In this document: positions 54,796-61,230 of the stretch, one piece after another
Layout: each line of letters begins with the position of its first letter
Position numbering within the stretch: the stretch's first letter is position 1
Assembly (NCBI GenBank): GCA_028282905.1
Contig: JANQGW010000223.1
Coordinates: forward strand, 1 to 64,000
Direction of reading: 5' to 3'
DNA length: 64,000 nucleotides
From: Sedimentisphaerales bacterium
GTDB lineage: Bacteria; Planctomycetota; Phycisphaerae; Sedimentisphaerales; Anaerohalosphaeraceae
Notes under the pieces: generated by a model
Seen by the model: only the letters and a program-made list of their open reading frames with translations
Told to the model about the DNA's origin: nothing
Databases searched by the model: none
Translations under genes and position numbers: made by a program

Positions 54796-54869
54796 CAGCC
54801 CCGGCAGGAGTCGAACCTGCAGTCTGTGGATTCGTAGTCCACTGCCTTATCCATTTTGGCCACAGGGCT
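54796..54869 (-). tRNA. tRNA-Arg(ACG)
   Basis: Acceptor AGCCCTG / CGGGGCT (one U-G), anticodon loop CTACGAA with ACG at 54833-54835, T loop TTCGACT, G73, no encoded CCA. It lies 7 bp from the Tyr tRNA. Position 9 is G (G9 rather than A9). tRNA-Arg(ACG) is a target of colicin D-type nucleases. Confidence 0.85.
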
Positions 54870-54886
54870 CTTAGTAATAGAAAAAA

Positions 54887-54960
54887 TAGCCCCGGTAGGA
54901 GTCGAACCTACACTAAGCGGATTCTAAGTCCGCTGCCTCTGCCAATTGGGCTACAGGGCC
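54887..54960 (-). tRNA. Non-canonical tRNA, anticodon UAG with short variable arm
   Basis: A complete cloverleaf: acceptor GGCCCTG / CGGGGCT (G1-U72 and one more wobble), D arm, anticodon loop CTTAGAA (UAG at 54924-54926), variable region of 5 nt (TTAGT), T loop TTCGACT, A73, no CCA. The anticodon reads CUA/CUG (Leu), but normal tRNA-Leu has a long variable arm. From T8 to A26 it differs by one base from the Gln tRNA of this cluster. It may not be charged as Leu, or at all, and could be a decoy. Confidence 0.75.
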
Positions 54961-54964
54961 AAAT

Positions 54965-55035
54965 TGCGTCGTGGGAGATTCGAACTCCCATCACAGACTT
55001 GGCAAGCCCGTATGTTGCCGTTACACCAACGACGC
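54965..55035 (-). tRNA. tRNA-Gly(GCC)
   Basis: Acceptor GCGTCGT / ACGACGC, anticodon loop TTGCCAA (GCC at 55001-55003), T stem GGGAG/CTCCC. Anticodon stem contains two G-U pairs. Discriminator is A73, whereas bacterial tRNA-Gly usually has U73. Gap of 4 bp on either side; CCA not encoded. Confidence 0.85.
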
Positions 55036-55039
55036 ATTA

Positions 55040-55126
55040 CGGACGGAGAGGGAGTCGAACCCTCAAGGCCGGTTAAGGCTCAGCGGTTCAGCAAACCGAT
55101 GCAGTCTCCCATCTGCTTGTCCGTCC
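55040..55126 (-). tRNA. tRNA-Ser(GCU)
   Basis: Acceptor GGACGGA / TCCGTCC, long variable arm (GAGCCTTAACCGGCC), anticodon loop TTGCTGA (GCU at 55090-55092), G73. This is the canonical class II serine tRNA, in contrast to the Ser-anticodon tRNA at 56974-57046. T27-C43 is a mismatch. Separated from the His tRNA by 3 bp. Confidence 0.85.
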
Positions 55127-55129
55127 AAG

Positions 55130-55203
55130 GGTGACCGACGGGACTCGAACCCGTACTCCTCAGGATCACAACCTGATGCTTTAGCCAATTAAGCTACGGT
55201 CAC
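55130..55203 (-). tRNA. tRNA-His(GUG) without encoded G-1
   Basis: Acceptor GTGACCG / CGGTCAC, anticodon loop TTGTGAT (GUG at 55167-55169), C73. The base before G1 is T (complement of 55204), so the G-1:C73 pair normally encoded in bacteria and needed by histidyl-tRNA synthetase is missing in the gene. A post-transcriptional G-1 addition, or poor charging, is implied. tRNA-His is a colicin E5-type target. Confidence 0.85.
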
Positions 55204-55205
55204 AG

Positions 55206-55279
55206 TCTGGGTGGTTGGATTCGAACCAACGACATCTCGCTTCCAAGGCGAGCAGGCTCCCAGACTGCCCTACACCCAG
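55206..55279 (-). tRNA. tRNA-Pro(UGG)
   Basis: Acceptor CTGGGTG / CACCCAG with C1-G72, a proline tRNA identity feature; anticodon loop CTTGGAA (UGG at 55243-55245), perfect anticodon stem CTCGC/GCGAG, A73. CCA not encoded. Only 2 bp separate it from the His tRNA. Confidence 0.9.
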
Positions 55280-55284
55280 AAATT

Positions 55285-55358
55285 CAGCTCCGGCAGGAAT
55301 CGAACCTGCAACGAGCGGTTTCAAAGCCCGCTGCCTCTTCCAATTGGGCTACGGAGCA
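55285..55358 (-). tRNA. tRNA-Gln(UUG) with mismatched acceptor and anticodon stem
   Basis: D arm GCCCAATTGGAAGAGGC, anticodon loop CTTTGAA with UUG at 55322-55324, T loop TTCGATT, G73 as in glutamine tRNAs. Positions 1 and 72 are both U (unpaired), and G31 faces A39, so the anticodon stem has four pairs. First of the eight downstream tRNAs, after the GC hairpin at 55456-55487. Confidence 0.8.
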
Positions 55359-55455
55359 TTCACTTTTTAAATTGCATGTTTCTACGCGGCAAAATGCTTG
55401 GCTCTATCAGCAGAAACTGACTCGCAACACATAACACCCTGAAGGGTGCTTGCTC

Positions 55456-55487
55456 GGGGCAGGCCGGTGTACTCCCCGGCCTGCCCC
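55456..55487 (-). terminator. Strong GC hairpin between slipin gene and tRNA cluster
   Basis: GGGGCAGGCCGG (55456-55467) pairs with CCGGCCTGCCCC (55476-55487) around TGTACTCC, 10 bp beyond the slipin stop. No T run follows on the minus strand, so it could be a stability or processing site separating the slipin mRNA from the tRNA precursor. A smaller hairpin CACCCT/AGGGTG lies at 55435-55448. Confidence 0.5.
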
Positions 55488-55496
55488 TTCTGCCGC

Positions 55497-56600
55497 CTAC
55501 AACAGGTTGACCACTCGGTCGGCCAAACCTTTTTCACCCAGTACCACATTCAACTTCGAATTCGTTGAGATGTTTTCCAGTACTTCCAATTCACGCAGTC
55601 GCATCAATACAGGGTTGTTTTCCAACAACTTGGCTGTATTTGCCTGAGATCGCATGGCTGCAGTCTCCTCTCTGCGAGCAATCAGGTTCGCTTCTGCCGC
55701 CTTTTTAGCCTCGGTCACCTTGTTCAACAGGTTCTTCATCTCACCGGGCAGGATCACATCTCGGATTCCAATCGCGGTCAGCTTCAAACCGAATGACTCG
55801 GCTCGCTGAATCAACTGATTCTTCAGTTCATCTGCCAGGGCATCTTTATCAGCCAGCAATTCATCCAGCTGGCGAGATCCAACAATCGCCCGCAATGCCA
55901 ACTGAGTCTCACGGTACAATGACTGCTTGACATCTGTTGTCGAACGAACGGCCTTTTCGGCATCCTGAACAGTGTAAGCAACGACCGCATTCATTCGCAA
56001 AGTCACCTTGTCGGCTGTCATGATCTCTTGGCCTGTGATATCCAGCGACAATTCGGCCATGTTCACCTGAAAAACCTGAACACGCTCGATGCCCCTCCAG
56101 AACACATAACGTCCGGAATCCAGTGTTTCCACATAGCGACCGTTCTGGAAGTAAACACCCACATGGTCTCCAGCCACAGTCATTTCTTCCAGCAGATCCT
56201 TGGCGCCATCTGATTTCAAAATCACACTGATGTCACGGTGATTGAAACGAATATCCCGCGCGTCAATGACTTCCACTTTCACCTTGCGGTGTGTCGTCCA
56301 GATGGCATAGGTTCCGCTGGACAAGACGTATTCAAAACGACCGTCCACCCAAACCAACCCGCGCTGGTAGTCCTGAAGGTCCAAAACCTGGGCCTTGCCT
56401 TCCAAAACGCCGGACTTGATAATCAGGTCCAGATCCTTGTGGCGAATCCAGGGATCTCGCAGGTTTGATACATAGACCTGATCCTTCACAACAGGTTTCA
56501 AGAACCAGTGGCGTCCTTCGCCCAGCAAGCCAACCAACTCACCGTTACGGAAGTGGAATCCCTTTTCATACGAATGGATTTTGATCGTTTTAATACTCAT
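55497..56600 (-). CDS. Slipin (SPFH/Band 7 domain protein)
   Basis: A 367-residue SPFH-domain protein. The prohibitin-homology domain is visible around 165-290 (DSGRYVFWRGIERVQVFQVN, LRMNAVVAYTVQDAE, ETQLALRAIVGSRQLDELL) and a C-terminal helical region follows (EAKKAAEANLIARREETAAM). The N-terminal 160 residues contain an extra beta domain. No clear transmembrane helix is present, unlike typical slipins. Slipin genes are repeatedly associated with RtcB-type RNA repair genes; the reason is not established. Here it is embedded in the unit between tRNAs 2 and 3 and preceded by a GGGAG ribosome site. Confidence 0.85.
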   Translation of the reverse strand: MSIKTIKIHSYEKGFHFRNGELVGLLGEGRHWFLKPVVKDQVYVSNLRDPWIRHKDLDLIIKSGVLEGKAQVLDLQDYQRGLVWVDGRFEYVLSSGTYAIWTTHRKVKVEVIDARDIRFNHRDISVILKSDGAKDLLEEMTVAGDHVGVYFQNGRYVETLDSGRYVFWRGIERVQVFQVNMAELSLDITGQEIMTADKVTLRMNAVVAYTVQDAEKAVRSTTDVKQSLYRETQLALRAIVGSRQLDELLADKDALADELKNQLIQRAESFGLKLTAIGIRDVILPGEMKNLLNKVTEAKKAAEANLIARREETAAMRSQANTAKLLENNPVLMRLRELEVLENISTNSKLNVVLGEKGLADRVVNLL

Positions 56601-56973
56601 TTTAATTCTCCCTTATATTCTATTTACTCACCTATTTTTTATTCATCTTAACGCCGGGTATATGTCATAAGAGGCTTTCAGGAAACATTTGACTGCTGGC
56701 CCATCTTTCACGCGGAGTATGCTTTAGTTCACTTCGAACAAGGAAAGAGACGAATCGGAGGGCCGCATTGGTAGATTTCCTTAAACCAGCGAAAACTACC
56801 GTTGCTTGATCGTCATCGACTTCTTTGCTCTTGGTCAGAAGTAAACGGTATCCGCAGACTGCAGAGCGTTTACAAATGGTGTTGACAGGCCAACGAGGTG
56901 AGTTGAGAAAACCTGTCAACTGCCGGACAGAACAAACGTTTCCTTCGAGCCTTTCGTGGAGCCGCTCTCGCGG
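56601..56973 (-). other. 373-bp leader between tRNA pair and slipin gene
   Basis: A 116-residue frame (56665-57015) runs through it but overlaps the tRNA at its 5' end, begins within it, and resembles no family I know, so it is not called as a gene. GC-rich hairpins CCGCGAGAGCGG (56962-56973) and GTTGACAGGTTTTC with TCAACTC occur. It may be a transcribed leader/processing region. Its function is unknown. Confidence 0.35.
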
Positions 56974-57046
56974 CAGTCGGTGTGGGAGTCGAACCCACAA
57001 CTCTCGAGTTAGCAACTCGATGCTCTATCCATTGAGCTAACCGTTG
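56974..57046 (-). tRNA. Non-canonical tRNA with Ser anticodon (GCU), short variable arm and defective acceptor
   Basis: D arm GCTCAATGGATAGAGC, perfect anticodon stem TCGAG/CTCGA with loop TTGCTAA (GCU at 57011-57013), 5-nt variable region (GAGTT), T arm GTGGG/CCCAC with TTCGACT. Acceptor CAACGGT / ACCGACT pairs only at positions 4-7; the first three are mismatched. The body is like tRNA-Arg or Met, whereas the anticodon is serine. Seryl-tRNA synthetase normally needs the long variable arm, so it is unlikely to be charged normally. Confidence 0.7.
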
Positions 57047-57048
57047 GG

Positions 57049-57133
57049 TATTCGATGCGGGATTCGAACCCGCATGGTCTTTGCGACCAACAGATCCTCA
57101 ATCTGTCGCGTGTGCCATTCACGCCAATCGAAA
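57049..57133 (-). tRNA. tRNA-Leu(GAG), first gene after the sigma54 promoter
   Basis: Class II tRNA with D arm GGCGTGAATGGCACACGC, anticodon loop TTGAGGA (GAG at 57097-57099), long variable arm (GGTC/GACC), T loop TTCGAAT, A73. Acceptor TTTCGAT / ATCGAAT is paired except for U1-U72. No encoded CCA; 2 bp separate it from the next tRNA. Confidence 0.8.
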
Positions 57134-57267
57134 GGTCCACCTTCGTTAGAACCCACTCACGGAACATACGCAGTGAAACAGCATGGCCGACACTGCGATG
57201 CCGCTGGCCCGGCGGAAATATCTTCTTAAATTTTTATAAGAGCGTTAATTTCTTGATTTACGATAGA

Positions 57268-57282
57268 ACAATCGGTGTGCCA
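57268..57282 (-). promoter_or_regulatory. Sigma54 promoter of the RNA-repair/tRNA unit
   Basis: The minus strand reads TGGCACACCGATTGT: a perfect -24 TGGCAC, a 5-nt spacer, and -12 TTGT (consensus TTGC). Transcription would start near 57255, about 120 bp before tRNA-Leu. Its position, opposite the sigma54-activator gene rtcR, strongly supports it. Confidence 0.8.
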
Positions 57283-57422
57283 GACTTGAAAATAAAATAA
57301 AAAAACAAACATAACTCCTTTAAAAACAAAGGCATAAAAAATTTACAATTAAGTATTGACCACAAATGCACAAACAATTATATTTATAATAAATTATAAT
57401 TTTATATATTAAAATATATACC
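57283..57422. promoter_or_regulatory. AT-rich RtcR/tRNA-unit divergent control region
   Basis: About 140 bp of AT-rich sequence between the sigma54 promoter and the rtcR start. It contains CCTTTAAAAACAAAGG (57317-57332), an inverted repeat that might be an RtcR upstream activating site, and a run of TATA-like sequence close to rtcR. No SD sequence is visible before the rtcR ATG. Activation sites of RtcR were not established here. Confidence 0.45.
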
Positions 57423-59015
57423 ATGAAGAATGTTGTCATCGGATTATTAGGGGCTAACCTGGATCGGGGTTTCGGGCCGGACCGCTGGAATCACTGGCGG
57501 CCAACGGTTTCAATCTGCCAACATGAAGAACTGCTGGTGGATCGTTTTGAATTGCTCTATCAGAAAAAGTTTGAAAAGACCGCCAAGTCTGTCATTGAAG
57601 ATATCAGCCTTGTCTCGCCAGAAACAAAGGTTATCCCTCATGTTATCGAATGGGACAACCCGTGGGATTTTCAGGAAGTTTACGGCGTCCTTCATGATTT
57701 TTCGAAAAACTATGATTTTGACCCTGATCACGAAGAATACCTGATTCACATCACCACCGGCACTCATGTGTCTCAGATATGCGAGTTTCTGCTGACTGAA
57801 TCCCGATATTTCCCCGGAAAACTACTGCAGACAAGCCCCCCGAAGCGAGAGACAGATATCGGGCCGGGACGGTATCAGATTATTGATCTGGATCTATCGA
57901 AGTACGACCGGATTGCAATGCGATTCAAACAGCAGCTTCGCGATGATATCTCATTCTTGAAATCCGGCATTCATACAAAGAATAAGCATTTTAATGCCTT
58001 GATTGAACGGATTGAGCATGTAGGCTCCCGGACGACAGACCCGATTTTACTCATGGGGCCTACCGGAGCCGGTAAGTCTCAGCTTGCCCAACGAATCTTC
58101 GAACTCAAAAAGGCACACAAGAAGCTTAAGGGCGATTTTGTGGAGGTTAACTGCGCCACCATTCGCGGCGATGCGGCGATGTCTGCCTTGTTTGGACACA
58201 CAAAAGGAGCTTTTACCGGCGCCCTTCAGACACGAGAGGGACTGCTAAAGACCGCTGACAGCGGCATTTTATTTCTGGATGAAGTCGGCGAACTGGGCAT
58301 TGAGGAACAATCAATGCTGCTGCGAGCCATCGAAGAAAAGAAATTTCTGCCCGTTGGCGCGGACAAAGAAGTCAGCAGTGATTTTCAGTTAATCTGCGGA
58401 ACCAACAGAGATTTGCATGCAAATGTTGAAAGCGGCCAATTCCGTGAAGATCTGCTGGCCAGAATCAATCTGTGGACATTCCACCTGCCGGGGTTGAAAG
58501 ATCGCCCCGAAGATATCGAACCGAATATCCAGTATGAATTAGACCGGTACGCAAGCAGTGCCGGGACACATGTCAGGTTTAATAAGGAAGCCCAAAGACG
58601 CTTTCTGTCGTTCAGCATGTCCGGACAGGCACTCTGGAAGTCGAATTTCCGCGATTTGATCGGGGCGATCACCCGCATGGCCACACTGGCCCCCGGCGGC
58701 CGAATCAGCGAAGACATTGTGGAAGAAGAAATCCAGAGACTGCAAAGATCCTGGCAGCCAATAGTCCAAGATGGTGATTCTATTATTTTAGAGCGACTCC
58801 TTGGACAAGAGCGATTGGCTCAAATTGATGAATTTGACATCCCCCAGCTGATTCACGTGATCAAAATATGCTCAAAAGCAAAAACCCTATCCGAAGCAGG
58901 GCGTCAGCTTTTTAATATCTCCAGAACACAAAAAGCCCGTCCCAACGATGCCGACCGACTGAGGAAATATTTAGCTAAATTCAGCATTTCATGGAATGAA
59001 ATCAACAATATATGA
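57423..59015 (+). CDS. rtcR: RtcR: CARF-domain sigma54-dependent activator
   Basis: A 530-residue activator. N-terminal about 1-165 is a CARF-like Rossmann domain (HITTGTH at 109-115), reported to bind RNA-damage-related nucleotides in RtcR. The AAA+ domain has Walker A GPTGAGKS (212-219), the sigma54-contacting GAFTGA loop (262-267), Walker B GILFLDE (281-287) and an arginine-finger region FREDLLARIN (about 342-351). A helix-turn-helix DNA-binding domain is expected in the last 60 residues (LSEAGRQLFNISRTQ). Divergent from the tRNA-slipin-rtcA-rtcB unit, whose sigma54 promoter it presumably activates when tRNA or rRNA is cut. Confidence 0.95.
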   Translation: MKNVVIGLLGANLDRGFGPDRWNHWRPTVSICQHEELLVDRFELLYQKKFEKTAKSVIEDISLVSPETKVIPHVIEWDNPWDFQEVYGVLHDFSKNYDFDPDHEEYLIHITTGTHVSQICEFLLTESRYFPGKLLQTSPPKRETDIGPGRYQIIDLDLSKYDRIAMRFKQQLRDDISFLKSGIHTKNKHFNALIERIEHVGSRTTDPILLMGPTGAGKSQLAQRIFELKKAHKKLKGDFVEVNCATIRGDAAMSALFGHTKGAFTGALQTREGLLKTADSGILFLDEVGELGIEEQSMLLRAIEEKKFLPVGADKEVSSDFQLICGTNRDLHANVESGQFREDLLARINLWTFHLPGLKDRPEDIEPNIQYELDRYASSAGTHVRFNKEAQRRFLSFSMSGQALWKSNFRDLIGAITRMATLAPGGRISEDIVEEEIQRLQRSWQPIVQDGDSIILERLLGQERLAQIDEFDIPQLIHVIKICSKAKTLSEAGRQLFNISRTQKARPNDADRLRKYLAKFSISWNEINNI

Positions 59016-59089
59016 TTTGACGAGCTCTTCTCTCCCTAATATACTTTTCCAAGCAGATAACCTATTCTTGATTATTTAAATATCGATTT

Positions 59090-59872
59090 ATGAAGCCGGA
59101 GAGAAAACGGAATAGTTCCAGACAGGCAGCAGTTGAACGAGGGAGAATGTACATCAAATCCAAGCTGTTTAGGCTTCATGGTTGTCCCTTCGCTTGCAAA
59201 GATGGTGTAATCGAATGGTTGGCTATTGACCAACCAGATGGGAAACCTTCGCGTTTATATCTAACCAGAGAAACCTTACACACAGCAATTTTCGCATGGA
59301 ATAAGCTACTTAGCCAGTACGATAAGCAAAAAACAGAGCAACTCAACGAACTGGCGACGTTTACGAACCTGATTAATCGAGCAGAGAGGATCGGCTATAA
59401 GATCAACAAGGTTGTTTATCGCGGATATACGGCCGGGGATACATTACAGGTCATGCACGATAATGCCATTGAAGCCCGTACTCAGTTAAAACTTGAAGCT
59501 GAAACCGAAGAGCAGGCTCAGGAATTGGCTGATTTGAAACTGATGAGAGAGGCCGAACGTGCGGAGAAAGAGCAGCAGGTGCAAAAACAGCAAGCTGAGC
59601 ACGAAATACAGATGGCCAAGCTCAAGCACGATGAGATGTTGCGGAACCAAAAAGCTGAACATGAAAACGCACTGGCAGCTCAAAAGAATCGAAATGAGCT
59701 TGATCTCGAAAATGTCAAGGCGAAAAATGCCCAGCAGGTCGAGTATCTCAAGGCCATGGAGGCGATGCAGATTGATCTGACGCAGTACCTGGTGGCTCAA
59801 TATCAGAATCCTGATAAATTGATACGGATCGCCGGAGACAATCAGCCGCAGCTGCACCTGCACAATAACTGA
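59090..59872 (+). CDS. SPFH-like coiled-coil protein in the RtcR arm
   Basis: A 260-residue protein lying 74 bp after rtcR. Residues about 40-140 resemble the C-terminal part of an SPFH/Band 7 domain (INKVVYRGYTAGDTLQVMHD), and about 125-225 form a long Glu/Gln/Lys-rich coiled coil (ELADLKLMREAERAEKEQQV). No signal peptide or membrane helix. It could assemble with the slipin encoded on the other arm, but this is inference. No other family is recognised. The downstream ADP-ribosylglycohydrolase gene follows after 10 bp, so the two are probably co-transcribed with rtcR. Confidence 0.55.
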   Translation: MKPERKRNSSRQAAVERGRMYIKSKLFRLHGCPFACKDGVIEWLAIDQPDGKPSRLYLTRETLHTAIFAWNKLLSQYDKQKTEQLNELATFTNLINRAERIGYKINKVVYRGYTAGDTLQVMHDNAIEARTQLKLEAETEEQAQELADLKLMREAERAEKEQQVQKQQAEHEIQMAKLKHDEMLRNQKAEHENALAAQKNRNELDLENVKAKNAQQVEYLKAMEAMQIDLTQYLVAQYQNPDKLIRIAGDNQPQLHLHNN

Positions 59873-59882
59873 AAGTAAAATT

Positions 59883-60956
59883 ATGGATAAAAGGCTAATC
59901 AACGACCGAATTGAAGGTCTGCTGTTAGGAACCGCGGTGGGTGACTCAATTGGTTTGCCGCGCGAAGGGTTGTCACGAAAACGTGCAAAACACCTCTTTG
60001 GAGCCGCCCCGCTTCGACATCGGTTTTTCTTTGACAAGGGGATGATTAGCGATGATACTGAGCATGCCTGCATGGTTGTCCAGGCGTTGTTAGCAAGCCG
60101 GGGAGACGCGGATCGCTTCGTGCGATCATTAGGTTGGCGTCTTCGATTCTGGCTGTTGGGGATTCCTGCAGGCGTGGGACTGGCCACTCTTAAAGGCATC
60201 CTGAAGTTATGGCTGGGATTCGGCCCTGGCAAAAGCGGCATTCATTCAGCCGGAAACGGACCGGCGATGCGCTCCGGGCTGATTGGTCTATATACGGATG
60301 ACATTGTTTTGCTGAAAAAGCTGGTTAAAGCATCGACATATTTAACCCATACTGAGCAGAGAGCTTATGAAGGTGCCCTGGCAATCGCTCTGGCTTGTCA
60401 GTACGCAGCGTCCAAAACTTCAGAAAATATTAGCATCGATGAGCTGTTTGCCATTTTTGAAGAGCATATAACCACTAATGAAATGAAAGCAGCTCTTTTA
60501 CAGGCTCAGGTCGCTCTCGAAAATAACGACACAGCGGGGCAGTTTGCCAATTCATTGGGACTTTCAAAAGGGATCCCCGGATATATTGTTCACACTGTCC
60601 CGGTTGCTGTCTTCTGCTGGCTGAATCACAAAGACAACTTCCGGGCTGTCGTGGAAGAAGTCATTCTTCTGGGCGGCGATACCGATACCACTGGAGCCAT
60701 TACAGGAGCCTTATCTGGTGCATTGTTGGGATCTTCTGCTATTCCCCTGGAATGGCTGAATGGAATCATGGAATGGCCTCGGTCAACCTCATGGATCAAG
60801 GCACTTTCAGAACGCTTTGCAGGACATATATCTGGAACCGATTCAAATCAGTCGAAATCTTTAGGTCTATTCTGGCCAAGTATCATCATTCGCAATATCT
60901 TCTTTACGCTGGTTGTCCTGATGCACGGCCTGCGGAGAATTGCTCCGCCATATTAA
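59883..60956 (+). CDS. ADP-ribosylglycohydrolase (DraG-like)
   Basis: A 357-residue protein with the two metal-binding signatures of the ADP-ribosyl-glycohydrolase family: SDDTEHACM near residue 58 and GGDTDTTGAITGAL near residue 265. The C-terminal 60 residues contain a hydrophobic stretch (IIIRNIFFTLVVL), which is unusual and may associate with membrane. Members remove ADP-ribose from proteins (Arg/Ser) or other acceptors. In an RNA-repair setting, removal of ADP-ribose from RNA ends or tRNA is an attractive inference, since RNA can be ADP-ribosylated by toxins; nothing in the sequence proves it. Confidence 0.9.
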   Translation: MDKRLINDRIEGLLLGTAVGDSIGLPREGLSRKRAKHLFGAAPLRHRFFFDKGMISDDTEHACMVVQALLASRGDADRFVRSLGWRLRFWLLGIPAGVGLATLKGILKLWLGFGPGKSGIHSAGNGPAMRSGLIGLYTDDIVLLKKLVKASTYLTHTEQRAYEGALAIALACQYAASKTSENISIDELFAIFEEHITTNEMKAALLQAQVALENNDTAGQFANSLGLSKGIPGYIVHTVPVAVFCWLNHKDNFRAVVEEVILLGGDTDTTGAITGALSGALLGSSAIPLEWLNGIMEWPRSTSWIKALSERFAGHISGTDSNQSKSLGLFWPSIIIRNIFFTLVVLMHGLRRIAPPY

Positions 60957-61230
60957 CAACATTTCACCATTTCATGACGACACAGAGCGACAATCTTCCT
61001 ATGATTTATCCGACAAATTTAGACCTCTGATGGTTAAGAGCTTTCCTACAAGTGACTCTGCAGGGGGAATTGGGAGGGTAGCTAAATTATTTATCTAAAA
61101 CAGCTTGCGTTTTTTCACTTGATTTCGAGTTCTTCATTGGTATGTCGTCGATTCACTCTTTGCCGTCATTTTAGCATTGCTCCTACAAAAATCCTTGTAC
61201 CGATATTTAATATCGCTTATATTGCCCCCT
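60957..61230 (+). other. 274-bp intergenic region
   Basis: No gene is apparent; a TTG at 61177 opens an in-frame extension of the glycosyltransferase but no ribosome site supports it. It probably holds the promoter of the two glycosyltransferase genes. Confidence 0.4.

Noticed and set aside
55285-55358. tRNA-Gln with an 8- or 9-nt anticodon loop (frameshift suppressor type)
   Set aside because: First reading suggested an enlarged loop. Careful counting gives a 7-nt loop with a G31-A39 mismatch, so it is a defective stem rather than an expanded loop.
54946-55420. Short plus-strand ORFs over the tRNA cluster
   Set aside because: They read tRNA antisense sequence (recurring RESNPQ/DSNP-type strings) and are artefacts.
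56665-57015. 116-residue minus ORF
   Set aside because: It overlaps the well-folded Ser-anticodon tRNA at its start and has no recognisable relatives, so it is not called.
57423-58020. CARF domain as a sign of CRISPR
   Set aside because: No CRISPR repeats or Cas genes are present; CARF is the normal N-terminal domain of RtcR.
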